Shown: positions 43,348-55,024, counted from the first letter of the stretch. The stretch: 64,000 nucleotides of DNA from Diphasiastrum complanatum (GCA_029204225.1 CM055095.1:72948753-73012752); one strand, 5' to 3'. Translations and numbers: made by a program. The notes: generated by a model not told the origin, from the sequence alone.

Positions 43348-44189
43348 TCAACAAACTTTAAGTACAGAAAGCTTTGATCTAAACTTATCAAACTTTTCTC
43401 CAATAAGTGGCTTAGTGAAAATATCAGCTAGTTGTTCTTCTGTGCTACAATGAGCAACATGAATTTCAGGACTCAATAGCCTCTCACGTATGAAGTGATA
43501 CTGAATCTCAATGTGTTTAGTTCTCGCATGGAACACTGGATTCTTTGCTAGCTGAATGCCACTCTGACTGTTGCTATGTAAAGTCATGGGATTTTTCTGC
43601 TTCATGCCAATTTCTTCCAAGATTTGTCTCAACCATATAGCCTCCTGTGCTGCACTACACATTGCCTTATACTCTGCTTTTGTGGTGGAAGAGCAATTGT
43701 ACTTTGCTTCTTACTAGACCAGGAAAAGCAACTACCACAAAATTGGAATACATACCCTGTGGTGGATCTACGATAATCATAGTCACCTCCCCAATCCACA
43801 TCCACATAGCCACACAACTTAGGTAAACCATCATGCTTCCTGTAAATCAAGCCATACTCTGAAGTGCCTTTTACATAACGCAAAATGCGTTTAGCTACCT
43901 TCCAATGCGTTTCCGTAGGTGCTGCCATAAACTGACTTACAATGCCAACAACATAGCATATACCTGGTCTAGTCATGTTAAGGTAAATCAAGCTCCCTAC
44001 TAACTGTCTATATAGCGCAACATCAAATGACTGTGACCCATCAAGCTTAGAAAATTTTTTACCTGGTTCAATAGGAGCGTTTACTGGTTTGCAATCCTGC
44101 AACCTAAACCTGTGCAGCAACTCTTTGACATACTTCACCTGTGTTAAACCCACTTCATGTCCTTTTGCCACACTTCTATTCCAAGGCAA
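43348..44189 (-). pseudogene. pol: Copia-G RT end and RNase H
   Basis: Frames 43629-44189 and 43348-43662 overlap. The first carries the RT C-terminus (YRQLVGSLIYLNMTRPGICY, WKVAKRILRYVKGTSEYGL) and RNase H (YVDVDWGGDYDYRRSTTGYV). The second carries AAQEAIWLRQILEEIGMKQK, then HIEIQYHFIRERL and LADIFTKPL. A frameshift near 43.65 kb disrupts the usual SS-x-E-A-E-Y box between them. The first Asp of the RNase H active site (normally SDADW) lies in YVDVDW, so it is retained. Confidence 0.92.
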
Positions 44190-45018
44190 TAATGCATCAG
44201 ACTGAGATCTGTCATCTCGAATTGTCCCATGAGGTCGTTTTTTATCATGTTTATCATATCTTGATAATTTCCCGTAATAATCAAGTCATCAAGATAAAGA
44301 GCAATCAAAGCAACCATACCATAAAAGCATAAGACATATAGATTTGGATCAGAATGTGTTCTCACCACCCCCTTTGAACGAAAGTAGGCATCAATCCTGC
44401 TAGACCATAAAGCGCTTTCTTCAAGCGACATACTTTATTCTCCTGTCCCTTCGCCACAAAGCCTTCAGGTTGATCCATGAACACTTCCTCTTCTAAATCA
44501 CCATTTAGAAAAGCAGATTTTACATCCATCTAATGCAAAGGCCAACCAAAATGTGAAGCTAAAGCAATAAGTAGATGTAGAGTATTCCACTTATAAACCG
44601 GCGCAAAGGTCTCCTCATAGTCGATGCCTTTATTTTGTGCGTACCCTTTGATCACTAATCTTGCCTTGTGCTTTGCTATACTTCCATCTGCATGGTACTT
44701 AGTCCTGTATACCCATTTGCAACCAATGGGTTTCTTGCCAACTGGTGGTTCTACTAAGTCCCATGTGTTATGCTTAGCAATTGACTCCATCTCCTCTCCC
44801 ATGGCCTTGACCCAAATGCCATCATCCTTCGCTTCACCATAAGTCGAAGGTTCTTTGCTTTGAATAATGCTAGATAAGAGAGCATAATTTGCTTCATACC
44901 TTTTAGGTAGTGTCTTCTCTCTTGTTGATCTTCGTAGCTCTCCTTGGCTAGATGATCCTGGAAAGTCATCTATGTCGCGGCTTTCCAACAATCTCTCAAA
45001 CCACTTGGGGAGCTTCAT
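44144..45018 (-). pseudogene. pol: Copia-G reverse transcriptase
   Basis: N-terminal RT (44530-45018) has WDLVEPPVGKKPIGCKWVYR, HKARLVIKGYAQ and YEETFAPVYKWNTLHLLIA. A TAG then precedes [21 protein letters not shown] shift at about 44.4 kb disrupts the ALYGLKQ-PRAWY region (here ALYGLAG), and the palm continues with the catalytic YLDD at 44285-44296 (instead of the more usual YVDD). Confidence 0.92.
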
Positions 45019-45027
45019 GTTAGGTGA

Positions 45028-46600
45028 TCAGCTTCCTGGTGAAAATGTATCCCACGGTACATCCTTCTCCTTGCGTTTGTCATCTGCAACTTCAATCCTT
45101 CTTACACCAAAAGGTTTGTCCCTACCTCTCCAACCTGTCTCTTGAGGTTGAGTAGTAGTATCTTGAGATGTATCCTCATGTTCATCACTCGGAAGGTCAA
45201 TGAATAGATCATCATCAGGTGGTATCCTCACCATACCATCTTGTCCACTGGATGTGTCTATCTTCTCAACATCCTCGTCTTCATACATCTTGGATTCATC
45301 AAAGATAACATCACAGCTTACATGGATTTTGTTTTCCACTGGATCAAAACATCTATAGCCCTTCACACGATCATCATATCCTAGGAATATGCACTTGATA
45401 GCTTTTACATCAAGTTTACGTCTCTCTTCCTTAGGAATGTGTACAAAGGCCTTACATCCAAAGGTTCGCAAGTGGTTCACCTTTGGCTTCTTCTTCGTGA
45501 ATGCTTCCTCAGGTGTTATCTTTGGTATGGCAATGGTAGGACTTCTATTTTGAAGATAGACTGTCATGCTACATGCTTCTGATTAAAAATCTTTTGGTAG
45601 TTTCATCTCAGCTAGCATAGATCTGGCACTTTCCACAATTGTACGATTCTTGCGCTCAGCTACACCATTGAGAGCAGGAGTATGAGCTTGCGTAAATTGT
45701 CTTTTAATCCCACATTGATTACAAAGATCATTGAAGTCATTAGACTTGTACTCACCTCCACTATCTGATCTTAGAACTTTGATCTTCCTACCTGTCTGAT
45801 TTTTTACCAATGCTTTGAAGCTCTTGAAGTTATCAAATGCATCTGATTTCTTCTTCAAGAAGTGGATCCACGTCTTACGTGACATATCATCAATAAAGGT
45901 CATGAAATAGAAGGCTTTACCTAAGGACATGGTCCTCATAGGCCCGCATAAGTCTGTGTGGATTAAATCCAAGATGTTCTTTGCTCTTGCAACACCCTCT
46001 TTATTGAACTTCTCTCGATGCTGCTTCCCATATACATAGGATTCGCACATCGATTTCAAGTGATCTTCTATGGTAGGAAATCCTGTTACCATCTCCAATT
46101 TTCTCATCAAACTGAGGCTTCCCAAGTTCAAGTGACCAAGCCTCTTATGCCACAACTCAGTTTGCGATGGAATGGACGATACAAGTCCGTGTTTCCCCTT
46201 AATTGTAGCATTCAATCTGTACAATTCTGTATTGGGCTCTCTTACTCCATCTGCAATAACTTTGAGCTTTTGGTTCACATCCTTCACAAAGCAACGATCA
46301 TGGGCGAATTCTACTTTCAACTTTCGATCAGTAATTACTCCAACAGAAAGTAGATTTTTTTTCAAACATGATATATAAAGTACCTCCCTGATCATCCTGC
46401 TTTTGCCATCAGGTAGTTGGATTGAAACGGTGCCTATCCCCTTGATCTTGCACACCTCACCATTTGCTTGTGAAACAGATGTTCCATTATCCAACACCTT
46501 CAAACTACTAAACCAATTTTTGTTACATGTCATGTGTCTTGTGGCTCCCGAGTCAATATACCATGCTTGATCATCTTGATTAGATGACAATGCAGATATA
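45028..46600 (-). pseudogene. pol: Copia-G protease, integrase and spacer
   Basis: The 335-codon frame at 45583-46590 has the protease box (AWYIDSGATRHMT, close to 46.55 kb), LYISCLKKNLLSVGVIT, GAG-pre-integrase (LWHKRLGHLNLGSLSLM), and the integrase core DLIHTDLCGPM, FIDDMSRKTWIHFLKKKSDA, RSDSGGEYKSNDF and GVAERKNRTIVESARSM. A stop at 45580 precedes the second frame (YLQNRSPTIAIPKITPEEAF, HLRTFGCKAFVHIP, KCIFLGYDDRVKGYRCFDP) and the acidic IN-RT spacer. The integrase acidic triad appears intact. Confidence 0.93.
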
Positions 46601-47169
46601 AAAATGCTAGAATCTTTAATCTCACCCTCATCGACAAGGTTACCTGCTTGTTTTGGTTTTCCCTTGTCTTGTTTCGCCAGGAATTTGCGACATTCACTCT
46701 TCTAATGGCCCTTTTTACCACAATGGAAGCACTTGTCTTTCTTCTTAGTTTTACTGGAAGATCCCTCGTCCTCCTGAGACTTGACAAATTGCTGCTTAGA
46801 CTTCTGCTTGCCCTTGCCCTTGCCTTGTTTTTGGCGTGTTGCAAGTGCCTAATCGTCAGTATTTTGACGTCTAGCCTTCACAATTTCTTGTTGTTGTTCT
46901 TCCTGCGTCAAGATTCTTGTGAGCTCGTCAAAGGTTGGCAATCTTTCTCTTGATGCTATTTTGCTCACAGACATTTGATAGGGTTCTGCAATGCCACACA
47001 ATGCATTGTGCACCAGCTCCACATCACGTATGCGCTCACCAATAGAATGCAGTTCATCTCTCATTGTCTTGATTCTGGTCATGTACGTCTGAATGTGCTG
47101 TCCTTGCTCCATGCGGACACTATTCAACTTTGACTTCAAAAATATGATTCTTGACAGATTTGACGTCAC
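46530..47169 (-). pseudogene. gag: Copia-G gag (C-terminal part)
   Basis: 47169-46849 encodes SNLSRIIFLKSKLNSVRMEQ, YMTRIKTMRDELHSIGERI and LVHNALCGIAEPYQMSVSKI, typical UBN2-type gag. A stop then precedes the Lys-rich linker (KQGKGKGKQKSKQQF). The zinc knuckle is broken by a stop: CFHCGKKGH, TAG, then KSEC. The N-terminal gag is missing or unreadable upstream. Confidence 0.88.
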
Positions 47170-48026
47170 CCCCTAGTTTTTGAACTGTTTCTTCACATTG
47201 AAGAAACTTCACTCTTCACTTGTGAAGAGACCCAACTCCAATTTCAGTATGAAAATTTTTAATGAAGTTGAAGGCTAAAATGCACTTCACTTCTTCAGGG
47301 CCCTCTTCAACAACCCTTCAGACTCCATCCAATGGTTGAATCTGTTCCAATTGTGGATATCCCTTCTGGGTAGCACAATCTGAGCCGTCGATCTTGTAGC
47401 TCCTCTATCCAACGGATCTGAACACTTCTGTGCACCAATGGAGAGTCTTGTAGACACTGTCCACTTCGAAACGCTACGCTCTCACCTTCATTCCACGCAC
47501 GAACAGCCCGCGACCTCCCTGTCTATGGCCGCGCCTCCCCACACTCAAATTTTCTTGATTTAACTCGTCTGTGGATCAATTTGAGCACTATTTGAGGCCT
47601 AGACCAAGGTCGCCCTATTGATTCCAAGTCTGTAGAGTGTTCACTCAAGAAATTCTGTGGAGAAACGGTGATTTTAGCTCAACTTGACAAAGTGGCTTTT
47701 GTCACCTTTTTACTGCAAATCTACTAGGTTAACTATCTGGAGACAAATCTCTGACATAAACCTCATAATCTCTCCATGGATGGTTGACAATGTGATTAGC
47801 TTCCTTCCTGTCCTTACGGCATCCAAAACGGTGCACAAACAGCAAAGAAATCACTAGTTATGTATAAAACCGTAACCCCAAACCCGATTTCAATTTTCAA
47901 CTGGCTTCAAAATTGTCAATTTTTCACCAAATTTGTCCATGTCTGATGCTAACCCCGAACTCTCAGAAGAGAGTTCTCCCGAAGCTCTCTTCAATGACGA
48001 TGTTGTACTGTGTACACTCCTTGTAC
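47170..48026 (-). other. Copia-G leader and missing gag N-terminus
   Basis: About 860 bp between primer site and readable gag with no long minus-strand frame. It presumably contains the leader and a scrambled gag start. Confidence 0.5.
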
Positions 48027-48039
48027 GGCTCTGGTACCA
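48027..48039 (-). promoter_or_regulatory. Primer binding site, variant
   Basis: TGGTACCAGAGCC on the minus strand, next to the 5' LTR. It differs from the usual initiator-Met site (TGGTATCAGAGCC) by one base. Confidence 0.85.
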
Positions 48040-48313
48040 ACTTAAAATTTGCTTTGCACAGGAACACAAATCATGCTACACAATAACACAGACAGAAAAC
48101 ACTCTCCACAGCAAGATCACATAGCAACTATATTTCTCAAAATGAAATTACACTGTACATATAGTTGTTCACTCAGGCAACCCATGCATGACCCAGGTTG
48201 CCGTTGGCGGGACGCGTGTCCCGTTGACTTGCCTCGTGGCACGGCCAACTGATCCTTCTCCACTGGTAGGACCCACAATACAGTAACACAATAATTCTAC
48301 TTTAATTCTAACT
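48040..48313 (-). repeat. 5' LTR of copia G
   Basis: 274 bp, same length and nearly the same sequence as 43020-43293. It contains a GC-rich block with GGCGGGACGCGTGTCCCG, a partial palindrome (about 48207-48224). Confidence 0.92.
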
Positions 48314-49030
48314 TATGTGCCTTTGGATAAGGACATGCAAGTGACTATACCTTGGTCAGAGGTATGGAGTCACGTGACTCTTGGATAAGAGATACCCTTA
48401 AGATTAAGGGTAGTTATCTTAGATTAAGGTACTAATGTCCTTGGTTAAGGACAGGTAGGTGTCTATGCCTTGGATGGAGGTATGGAACCTAGAGAGGTGT
48501 TAGAAAGTCATTCGATGACTATTTTTCTAAACCTTGGGCCTCAACCTTGAACCGTATCACTTTAATGATCTAGGACCAAAGTATACATGCACATCTTGGG
48601 CATTGGGACCTAGTAGGAGGACGCACTTCCAATGGGTCCAACGAGTTTCCAACTCCCACAAGAAAGACATTCAAAGAGTCATAGGTTATGGAAGGAGTCT
48701 CTTGACATTCCATAAGCCTATGGAGGTTCTTTAACTCCCCTAGGCTCTCTCTCTCTCATTGGATGGGCATGGAACTCCATGGAGGGGTCCATGGGCCATC
48801 TATATGAGGTAGTAGGGCGCCCATTGGAGGGAACATAGATCTCTCTTGCTTATGCTCTAGTGTTGCTAGTGTGTAGAGTACTTTCTTGTGTGTAGTATGC
48901 TTAGGATTTGGATCTTGCTTATGGTATGAGACATAAGTAGGGTTTGGATCTTGAGTATGATATAGTCTTTTGTGGTATGCTTGTGGTTTGTTTATGGTTA
49001 GCAAGGGGGTGCTAGATAGGTCTTGCTTGG
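48314..49030 (+). repeat. Repeat D (plus orientation), right part
   Basis: Continuation of 42905-43019 after copia G. It aligns to the minus copy at 40907 down to AGCAAGGGGGTGCTAGAT. The segment from 48507 onward recurs at 53284 in the direct duplication. Confidence 0.8.
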
Positions 49031-49489
49031 AGTCTGGATCTAGCTATGGTTGGGTGGTGAATATTTGAGGCCAGCTTGTTATCTATTTTTGTGTTTAAGA
49101 GTAGGGACACATGTGGAAGAGAGATCCTTGGAAGCTTGCAGATCCTTACTTGCAGGTGGAGACATCCTAGCTTGGAGTTGGGGAGCATCTTGGAGCTTGC
49201 AGGTTGCTTGGAAGACATTTGGAGGCTCTACCTTGGATTTGGCGGACTTCCTCACCTCTACTTGTAAAATTGAGTGTGATAAATGTGAAGGCTTTCTGAT
49301 CTTTAATCTTCCATGCCTTTGCTTGATCACCATCTTCTGGTTTCTGGTCAGAACCTTCTACTACATCCCAAAGATCTCTATCTATCAACATCATCTGGAG
49401 TTTTAACTTCCAGATATAGAAGCTAGAACCATTGAACTTGTCAATGATTCTAGTCTCGTTAGATAATGAACATGATGAGTTACCAATAT
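49031..49489 (+). other. Non-coding stretch between repeat D and gypsy integrase tail
   Basis: No supported frame. It contains several CTTGGAGCTTGCAGGT-like phrases. Present again at 53816-54285 with few changes. Confidence 0.5.
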
Positions 49490-49975
49490 GAGACAGGACA
49501 AGGCACTATGTTGATCTATCTCGAAAGCACAAGGTCTTCATGGTCAACGACTGGGTGTTTTTGAGAGTCCCTAGTCACTCTAGAGGCTTGAAAACTATTA
49601 AGTGTGCAAAGTTGGCATCTAGGTATTGCAGTACTTTTAAGGTTATCAAAGTGATAAACAAGATCGCATACAAATTGACCTTCCAGCAAACATTAGAATT
49701 CATCCCATTTTTCACGTTAGTAAGTTGAAACCCTCATTGGGGGTTGGGGAGACCCTGGTCTCTGTGGAAGATCTAGTGGAACTTCTTCGTGATAAGTCCG
49801 TGAGTGGGCCACCTGAACCCTAGGCGATTGTTAATAATCGGTAGAGAACTCTACGGAGTAGAGTGCTTTGAGAATTTTTAGTCAGGTGGAGGGGAAAATT
49901 AGAAGAGGAGGATACTTGGAAAAAGAAGGCTGATCTCCAAAAAACACAATGACATTTGTTTTGGGACTTTGACTT
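49490..49975 (+). pseudogene. pol: Ty3/gypsy integrase C-terminus with chromodomain trace, copy 1
   Basis: Reads HKVFMVNDWVFLRVPSHSRG, then YCSTFKVIKVINKIAYKLTF (the GPY/F module), then HVSKLKPSLG-like sequence in a shifted frame and ELLRDKSVSGPPEP. After stops it ends FLVRWRGKLEEEDTWKKKAD, which looks like the C-terminal part of a chromodomain, a histone-mark-reading module found at the end of some gypsy integrases. Gag, RT and RNase H are absent. Confidence 0.75.
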
Positions 49976-49994
49976 GAAAAAGAGTAATCTTTTT

Positions 49995-50660
49995 TGATGT
50001 AACCATCATAATTACAAATAAAATAATAATTCAAGAGAACAAATGATTTTTGAAACTCGAAATCCCATTGAAATACAAAATAATTTAAATTATATTTGTA
50101 CATTTTCTTTAAGTACATTTTCTAAGAAATTCTCACTGATGCCTCTCAATTCAGAACTTGATATATTCTTAGCACTCTTGTTTTCAGTTGATGAAGTGGA
50201 AGACCCGTCTTCTTCATCAGAGTCGACTAGCATGTCTTCCTCAGAATTCGCATCAAATGTTGACAAAAGACCTTATGAATCAGCTTTTGTCTGTTGATGA
50301 CGAGTGGAGGATGATGGTTTTTCAAGTAATTCAAGTCGTTCTTTCAATATAGATATTGTTGACTTTTGTAGATGATTGGTCATTGTTAATTCAAAATTAA
50401 ATGCCAAGACATCTACATCCTATAGATTCAGATCATCGACTCTTGGTTGATTTGTTGGCAATCTCTTTCTCTTGCCCTTTGGATCTACTTGCAACATTTT
50501 GAGTTCGTACCTTCCCAAAAAAGCATTCGTTGAAGTGGTGCGCAACCAATGGACACACAGTACTTTTGTTTTATTGTTATTTTGAATAAAACCAAGTATT
50601 GAATCAACATGAGCTGAAAGCACTATGTGCTCAAGAGACAGGCCTGTCTTTTAATTCGAA
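49995..50660 (-). pseudogene. Acidic-tailed unknown gene, copy 1 (decayed)
   Basis: Homologous to the better preserved frame at 55025-55580. Here the frame is broken: 50420-50623 is open, and the acidic C-terminus is readable near 50.15-50.25 kb in another frame. It is divergent from the methyltransferase-like gene. Function unknown. Confidence 0.55.
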
Positions 50661-52762
50661 AAATCCTACGCAGAGTCTTAAAAAATACGATAATTTTTTT
50701 CAGCTTGTTTTTTACAGTGACCAGGTAATTTGTTTTGCTATGCTTGTCATGGAATGCTCTAGCCATAATATATGTTGTAATCCTTTTAAATAGTTTTTAT
50801 TAGACTGAAATTTTGAACTCAATTTTAATATTTCCTAAGTTCCTTATCAAATAATTTTTTTTTTTATATTTCAGGTGCGGGCCCTTGTTGATAAATTTTT
50901 TGATAAATGGAAAACTTTTCAAATAAAAGACCAACCTGCTCAGGGTGTCTCAAAGTAAAAAAAAAAAAAAAAGAAGTTCTGAGCACTCAAACTCTAAAGC
51001 CAATCCTCACATAAATGGGAATATTAGAGTGGAAGAACATGCAAGAAGTTAGCTCTTCAGAACTAATAATAAGTGTTCTTTCTAGAGTTGCCGATGGTCA
51101 ACTTTCTCTGGCAGAAATGAGAAAAGAATTTCAGAGGTAATAGTCATAATCTAAATATTTATTTTCTTGTTATCTTTTGTAATAAAGTGATTTTCATAAT
51201 TTGGTTGGATTTTTAACAATTATATTTTTTAAATGCAGGCACAAATTATTTATGAAAGTTCAAGAAGCCCTTGTGACAAGGTTAATTTGTCAAGATTTCG
51301 ATGAGTGCTAGAGGTTTTATCCTTTGAGCAATCGAAATGAATCCTTGAGACCATTTCTGATTTTGTTTAGAGACATGGTATAGGTGCTTATTAATTGCTT
51401 CTTTTCTATATTCTATGTCTCCTATGCTAGGCATAGCTTTTCCTTTATTTAATTTTTTTTTTTTGATAAGTTAAGTCTCCTATTCTATTTTATATTTTTT
51501 GTCTCCCATGCTAAGCATAGCTTTTTCCTTTTCAGTCTCCTGAAGACAAAAAAAACAAAGTCCTTCTAGAGCAATTTCAAGAGATGTATTCTGAAGGCAA
51601 AAGCAGAAAAAAGAGATAGGGAGAGATTGGCACGGAGTGAGACCATTGCGGAAGAGAATCCATTAGAGGCCTACCTTTCCAAAAGTGTCGATGATCAACC
51701 ATGCTTTTACTCGGTTGAGGAGGGCGATTGTAGAGAAATTTCAAAATTTTAAAAAAAAAAAAGACCTTATAAACTCTACATCGCCTATATACCATATGGA
51801 TTTCAGATGAAGGAATCATTAAATAATGATTTTCCTTTTAAATTCACTAAAATCCATAGTTTTATGCAGGGCTTTCTTGAAGTCACAACTTCTCCAATTT
51901 GGAGAGTTGTTATTTTTCAGTTTTCTTGGCAATCAGCATTAGTACATAAAGCTCTACTAACTTTCTGTAATACGGGAATAGAGAATGATGTGAGGTAAGT
52001 TTTTAAGTTTCTGAATTATTAATTCGTATTTTAATTCATATTTTTATTTAAAATTTTTTATTTTAAAGTTAAATCTTAAAACTTATTTACTTGTAATGTT
52101 CCATGTCAGAAACAAGCCCAATGTTAGAAACTCGGAAGGAGCTCGACTTTGCATTGAAATAGAATACATAACCATAGGTTATTATTCTTTGGATGACAAA
52201 CACTCGATGCTTTATTACAACACTTCCGGACTGACAAGTTTTGGAAACTTGTTCCAGTATCCAGCCATAACAAAGAAATTAAAGAATCCAATGAAGGGTT
52301 CCGTGGCTTGTCCCTACCAAAAGTCACAACAATTAATTAATCATTTAATTGATCTTTTTTCTCACCCAGCTGATTGGATTTTAGATTTATTTAGCGATAG
52401 CGGCACTACGAGCGCATGTGCTGTTCAGAAAGGCAAACATGTTGCTGTAGTAGATTTAGATACTAATTTAGTTGATTTTGTAAAAATGAGAATGAAATCT
52501 CTTTTAGTTTTGTCACATGAACTATCTGAGGTGGGAAAGAGTTTAGACAACAAGGATAATTTCCTTGTCCAAGGAACCTCAGCCTCCTACTAGCGAAAAA
52601 TTAGAAGACACATGAGAATTTGCTGATGTTTTGGTTCAAGATTACAATGTAGTAACGGTAGTCGAGAAAATTGTAGAAGATGTGCCACTTGAAAGTACAG
52701 TGGCTACTCAAGAAAAAGCAAAAAAAAAAGATGTAAATGACCTCGATGATTTTTGGGAATAA
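50640..52762 (+). pseudogene. N6/N4 DNA-methyltransferase-like gene, copy 1 (full 3' end)
   Basis: Exons with good signals: a first exon ending YSDQ at a donor near 50721; one from about 50877 to 51136 (VRALVDKFFDKWKTFQIKD, later EMRKEFQ); 51239-51377 (HKLFMKVQEALVTRLI, YPLSNRNESLRPFLILFRDM); about 51536-51790 (frameshifted); 51870-51994 (GFLEVTTSPIWRVV); and 52110 to the end (IEYITIGYYSLDDKHSMLYY, FQYPAITKKLK, PYQKSQQLINHLIDLFSHPA, DWILDLFSDSGTT). The 51136/51239 and 51994/52110 junctions restore Arg codons in phase. The last exon matches motifs X and I of beta-class adenine-N6/cytosine-N4 methyltransferases, which bind S-adenosylmethionine. The motif I glycine is Asp (FSDSG for FxGxG, 52384-52410). 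A one-base shift near 52.58 kb hides the real C-terminus (DVNDLDDFWE, stop 52762). Confidence 0.6.
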
Positions 52763-53283
52763 AAAATTCTCTTTTGTTTTAAAAAATAATTGTGTTTATA
52801 TTTTTTGATGTATTGTGTTCTAACTTTCTCTTAATTGCTTTAATGTTCTTAAATTTGTTTTTTTAACAATTTAAAATCAAGAATTTGAAATATTTTAAAA
52901 TTTTAACATTGATAATCATTATCAAAAATTAAAATTGTAACAATTTGTCAAGTTTACAATACTTTAATTTTATATGTGTCTTTTTAATTTTTTTTGTAAA
53001 ACAAAATATTGTTAAAATTTTTAAGAAATGAAAAGATTTTTTAGATTTTTTTCAAGGTGATTTAAATATTTTCACAAATCATTTAATCTCGATTATTGTA
53101 AAGTAATTTCATTTGCGTTTATTCAATGTTCAAATATTTAATAAACTTACGTGGGTATAAATAAAGAATTTCAAAAATTTAAAATTTTAAAAAAAATATT
53201 AATTCAAATTTTTAACATAATTTAAAAAATATTTTTTTCAATACAAGAATTGTAATCTAGAAAACTTTTAAAATTCCAAAAAA
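52763..53283. other. AT-rich spacer between the duplicates
   Basis: Extremely AT-rich 520 bp without frames. It is the 3' flank of the methyltransferase-like gene and forms the junction with the second duplicate. Confidence 0.6.
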
Positions 53284-54285
53284 AAGAGTCATTGGATGAC
53301 TATTTTTCTAAACCTTGGATCTCAACCTTGAACCATATCACTTTAATGGTCTAGGACCAACATATATATGCACAACTTGGGCTTTGGGACCTAGTAGTAG
53401 GGCACACTTCCAATGGGTCCAACGAGTTTCCAACTCCCACAAGAAAGACATTCAAAGAGTCATAGGTTATGGAAGGAGTCTCTTGACTTTCCATAAGCCT
53501 ATGGAGGTTCTTTAACTCCCCTAGGCTTCCGTCTCTCTCATTGGATGGGCATGGAACTCCATGGAGGGGTCCATGGGCCATCTATATGAGGGTAGTAGGG
53601 CGCCCATTGGAGGGAGGAGAGATCTCTCTTGCTTGCTTTGCTTATGCTCTAGTATTGCTAGTGTGTAGAGTACTTTCTTGTGTGTAGTATGCTTAGGATT
53701 TGGATCTTGCTTATGGTATGGGACATAAGTAGGGTTTGGTTCTTGAGTATGCTATAGTCTGTTGTAGTATGCTTGTGATTTGTTCATGGTTAGCAAGGGG
53801 GTGCTAGATAGGTCTTGCTTGGAGCTTGGATCTAGCTATGGTTGGGTGGTGAATACTTGAGGCCAGCTTGTTATCTATCTCTGTGTTTAAGAGTAGGGAC
53901 ACATGTAGAGGAGAGATCCTTGGAGGCTTGCAGATCCTTACTTGTAGGTGGCAACATCTTAGCTTGGAGTTGGGGAGCATCTTGGAGCTTGCAGGTTATT
54001 TCGAAGACATTTGGCGGCTCTACCTTGGATTTGGAGGACTTCCTCACCTCTACTTGTAAAATTGAGTGTGATAAATGCTAAGGCTTTCTGATCTTTGATC
54101 TTCCATGCCTTTGCTTGATCACCATCTTCTGGTTTCAGGTCAGAACCTTCTACTACATCCCAAAGATCTCTATCTATCAACGTCATCTGGAGTTTTAACT
54201 TCCAGATGCAGAAGTTAGAACCATTGAACTTGTCAATGATTCTAGCCTCGTTGGATAATGAAGATGATGAGTTACCAATATGAGA
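53284..54285 (+). repeat. Repeat D (3' part) and spacer, copy 2
   Basis: Direct duplicate of about 48507-49489, starting abruptly at GTCATTGGATGACTATTTTT inside repeat D. The first half of repeat D is missing, so the left duplication breakpoint lies here. Confidence 0.85.
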
Positions 54286-54775
54286 CAGGGCAAGGCACTA
54301 TATTGATCTATCTCGAAAGCACAAGGTATTCATGGTCAACGACTGCATGTTTTTGAGAGTCCCTAGTCACTCTCGGGGCTTGAAAACTATTAAGTTGGCG
54401 TCTAGGTATTGCGGTACTTTTAAGGTTATCGAAGTGATAAACAAGGTTGCATACAAATAGACCTTCCAACTAACATTAGAATTCATCATATTTTTCATGT
54501 TAGTAAGTTGAAACCCTCGTTGGGGGTTGGGGAGATCCTTATCCCTGTGGAAGATCTAGTGGAACTTCTTCGCGATAAGTCCGTGAGTGCACCACCTGAA
54601 CCCGAGGGGATTGTTAATAATCGATAGAGGACTCTATGGAGTAGATTGCTTTGATAATTTTTAGTCAGGTGGAGAGGGAAATCAGAAGAGGAGGATACCT
54701 GAGAAAAGGAGGCTGATTTCCAGAAAACACGATGACATTTGTTTTGGGACTTTGACCTCAAAAAGAGTAATATTT
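54286..54775 (+). pseudogene. pol: Ty3/gypsy integrase C-terminus, copy 2
   Basis: Same segment as 49490-49975 with further stops (for example TAG at about 54458 where copy 1 has AAG-TTG). FLVRWREEEE-type chromodomain trace near 54.66 kb. It lies in the same position relative to the methyltransferase-like copy 2. Confidence 0.75.
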
Positions 54776-54904
54776 TTTGGTGTCTTTTTAATGGTCCTAT
54801 TTTTAGGCCAAAATCATGGATTTTTTTAATAAATCTCTAAATTTTGTTTTTGAAAAAAGCCAAAAAATACATATTCTAAATAACGAACTACAAGTTTTTT
54901 GTAG
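54776..54904. other. 129-bp segment absent from copy 1
   Basis: Between the integrase tail and the shared sequence starting ACCATCATAATTACAAATAA there are about 120 extra bases compared with copy 1. They contain TTTTTAGGCCAAAATCATGG and GAACTACAAGTTTTTTGTAG. This is an insertion in copy 2 or a deletion in copy 1. Confidence 0.7.
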
Positions 54905-55024
54905 CAAACTTTATAAAACCATCATAATTACAAATAAAATAATAATTCCAGAGAACAAATGATTTTTGAAACTCGAAATCCCATTGAAATACAAAATAAT
55001 TTAAATTATATTTACACATTTTTT

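Larger units (their letters stand above)
43015..48318 (-). mobile_element. Complete but decayed Ty1/copia element G
   Basis: The element spans 43020-48313, flanked by TATGT (43015-43019 and 48314-48318). The flanks rejoin to the uninterrupted repeat-D sequence, confirming the boundary. Both LTRs are 274 bp (43020-43293 and 48040-48313). A primer-like site TGGTACCAGAGCC lies at 48027-48039, and a purine tract (ATAAGAGAG) before the 3' LTR. Gag, protease, integrase, RT and RNase H are all recognisable in copia order, with several stops and frameshifts. The LTR ends are not TG...CA but AGTTAG...CTAAGT on the element's strand. Confidence 0.93.

Noticed and set aside
48049-48252. Frame repeated at 43029 and 48049
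   Set aside because: It is the LTR of copia G, present twice as an LTR pair; LTR frames are not genes.
48534-49406. Frames repeated at 48.5-49.4 and 53.3-54.2 kb
   Set aside because: They belong to repeat D and its spacer in the direct duplication; no domain, and frames differ between the copies.
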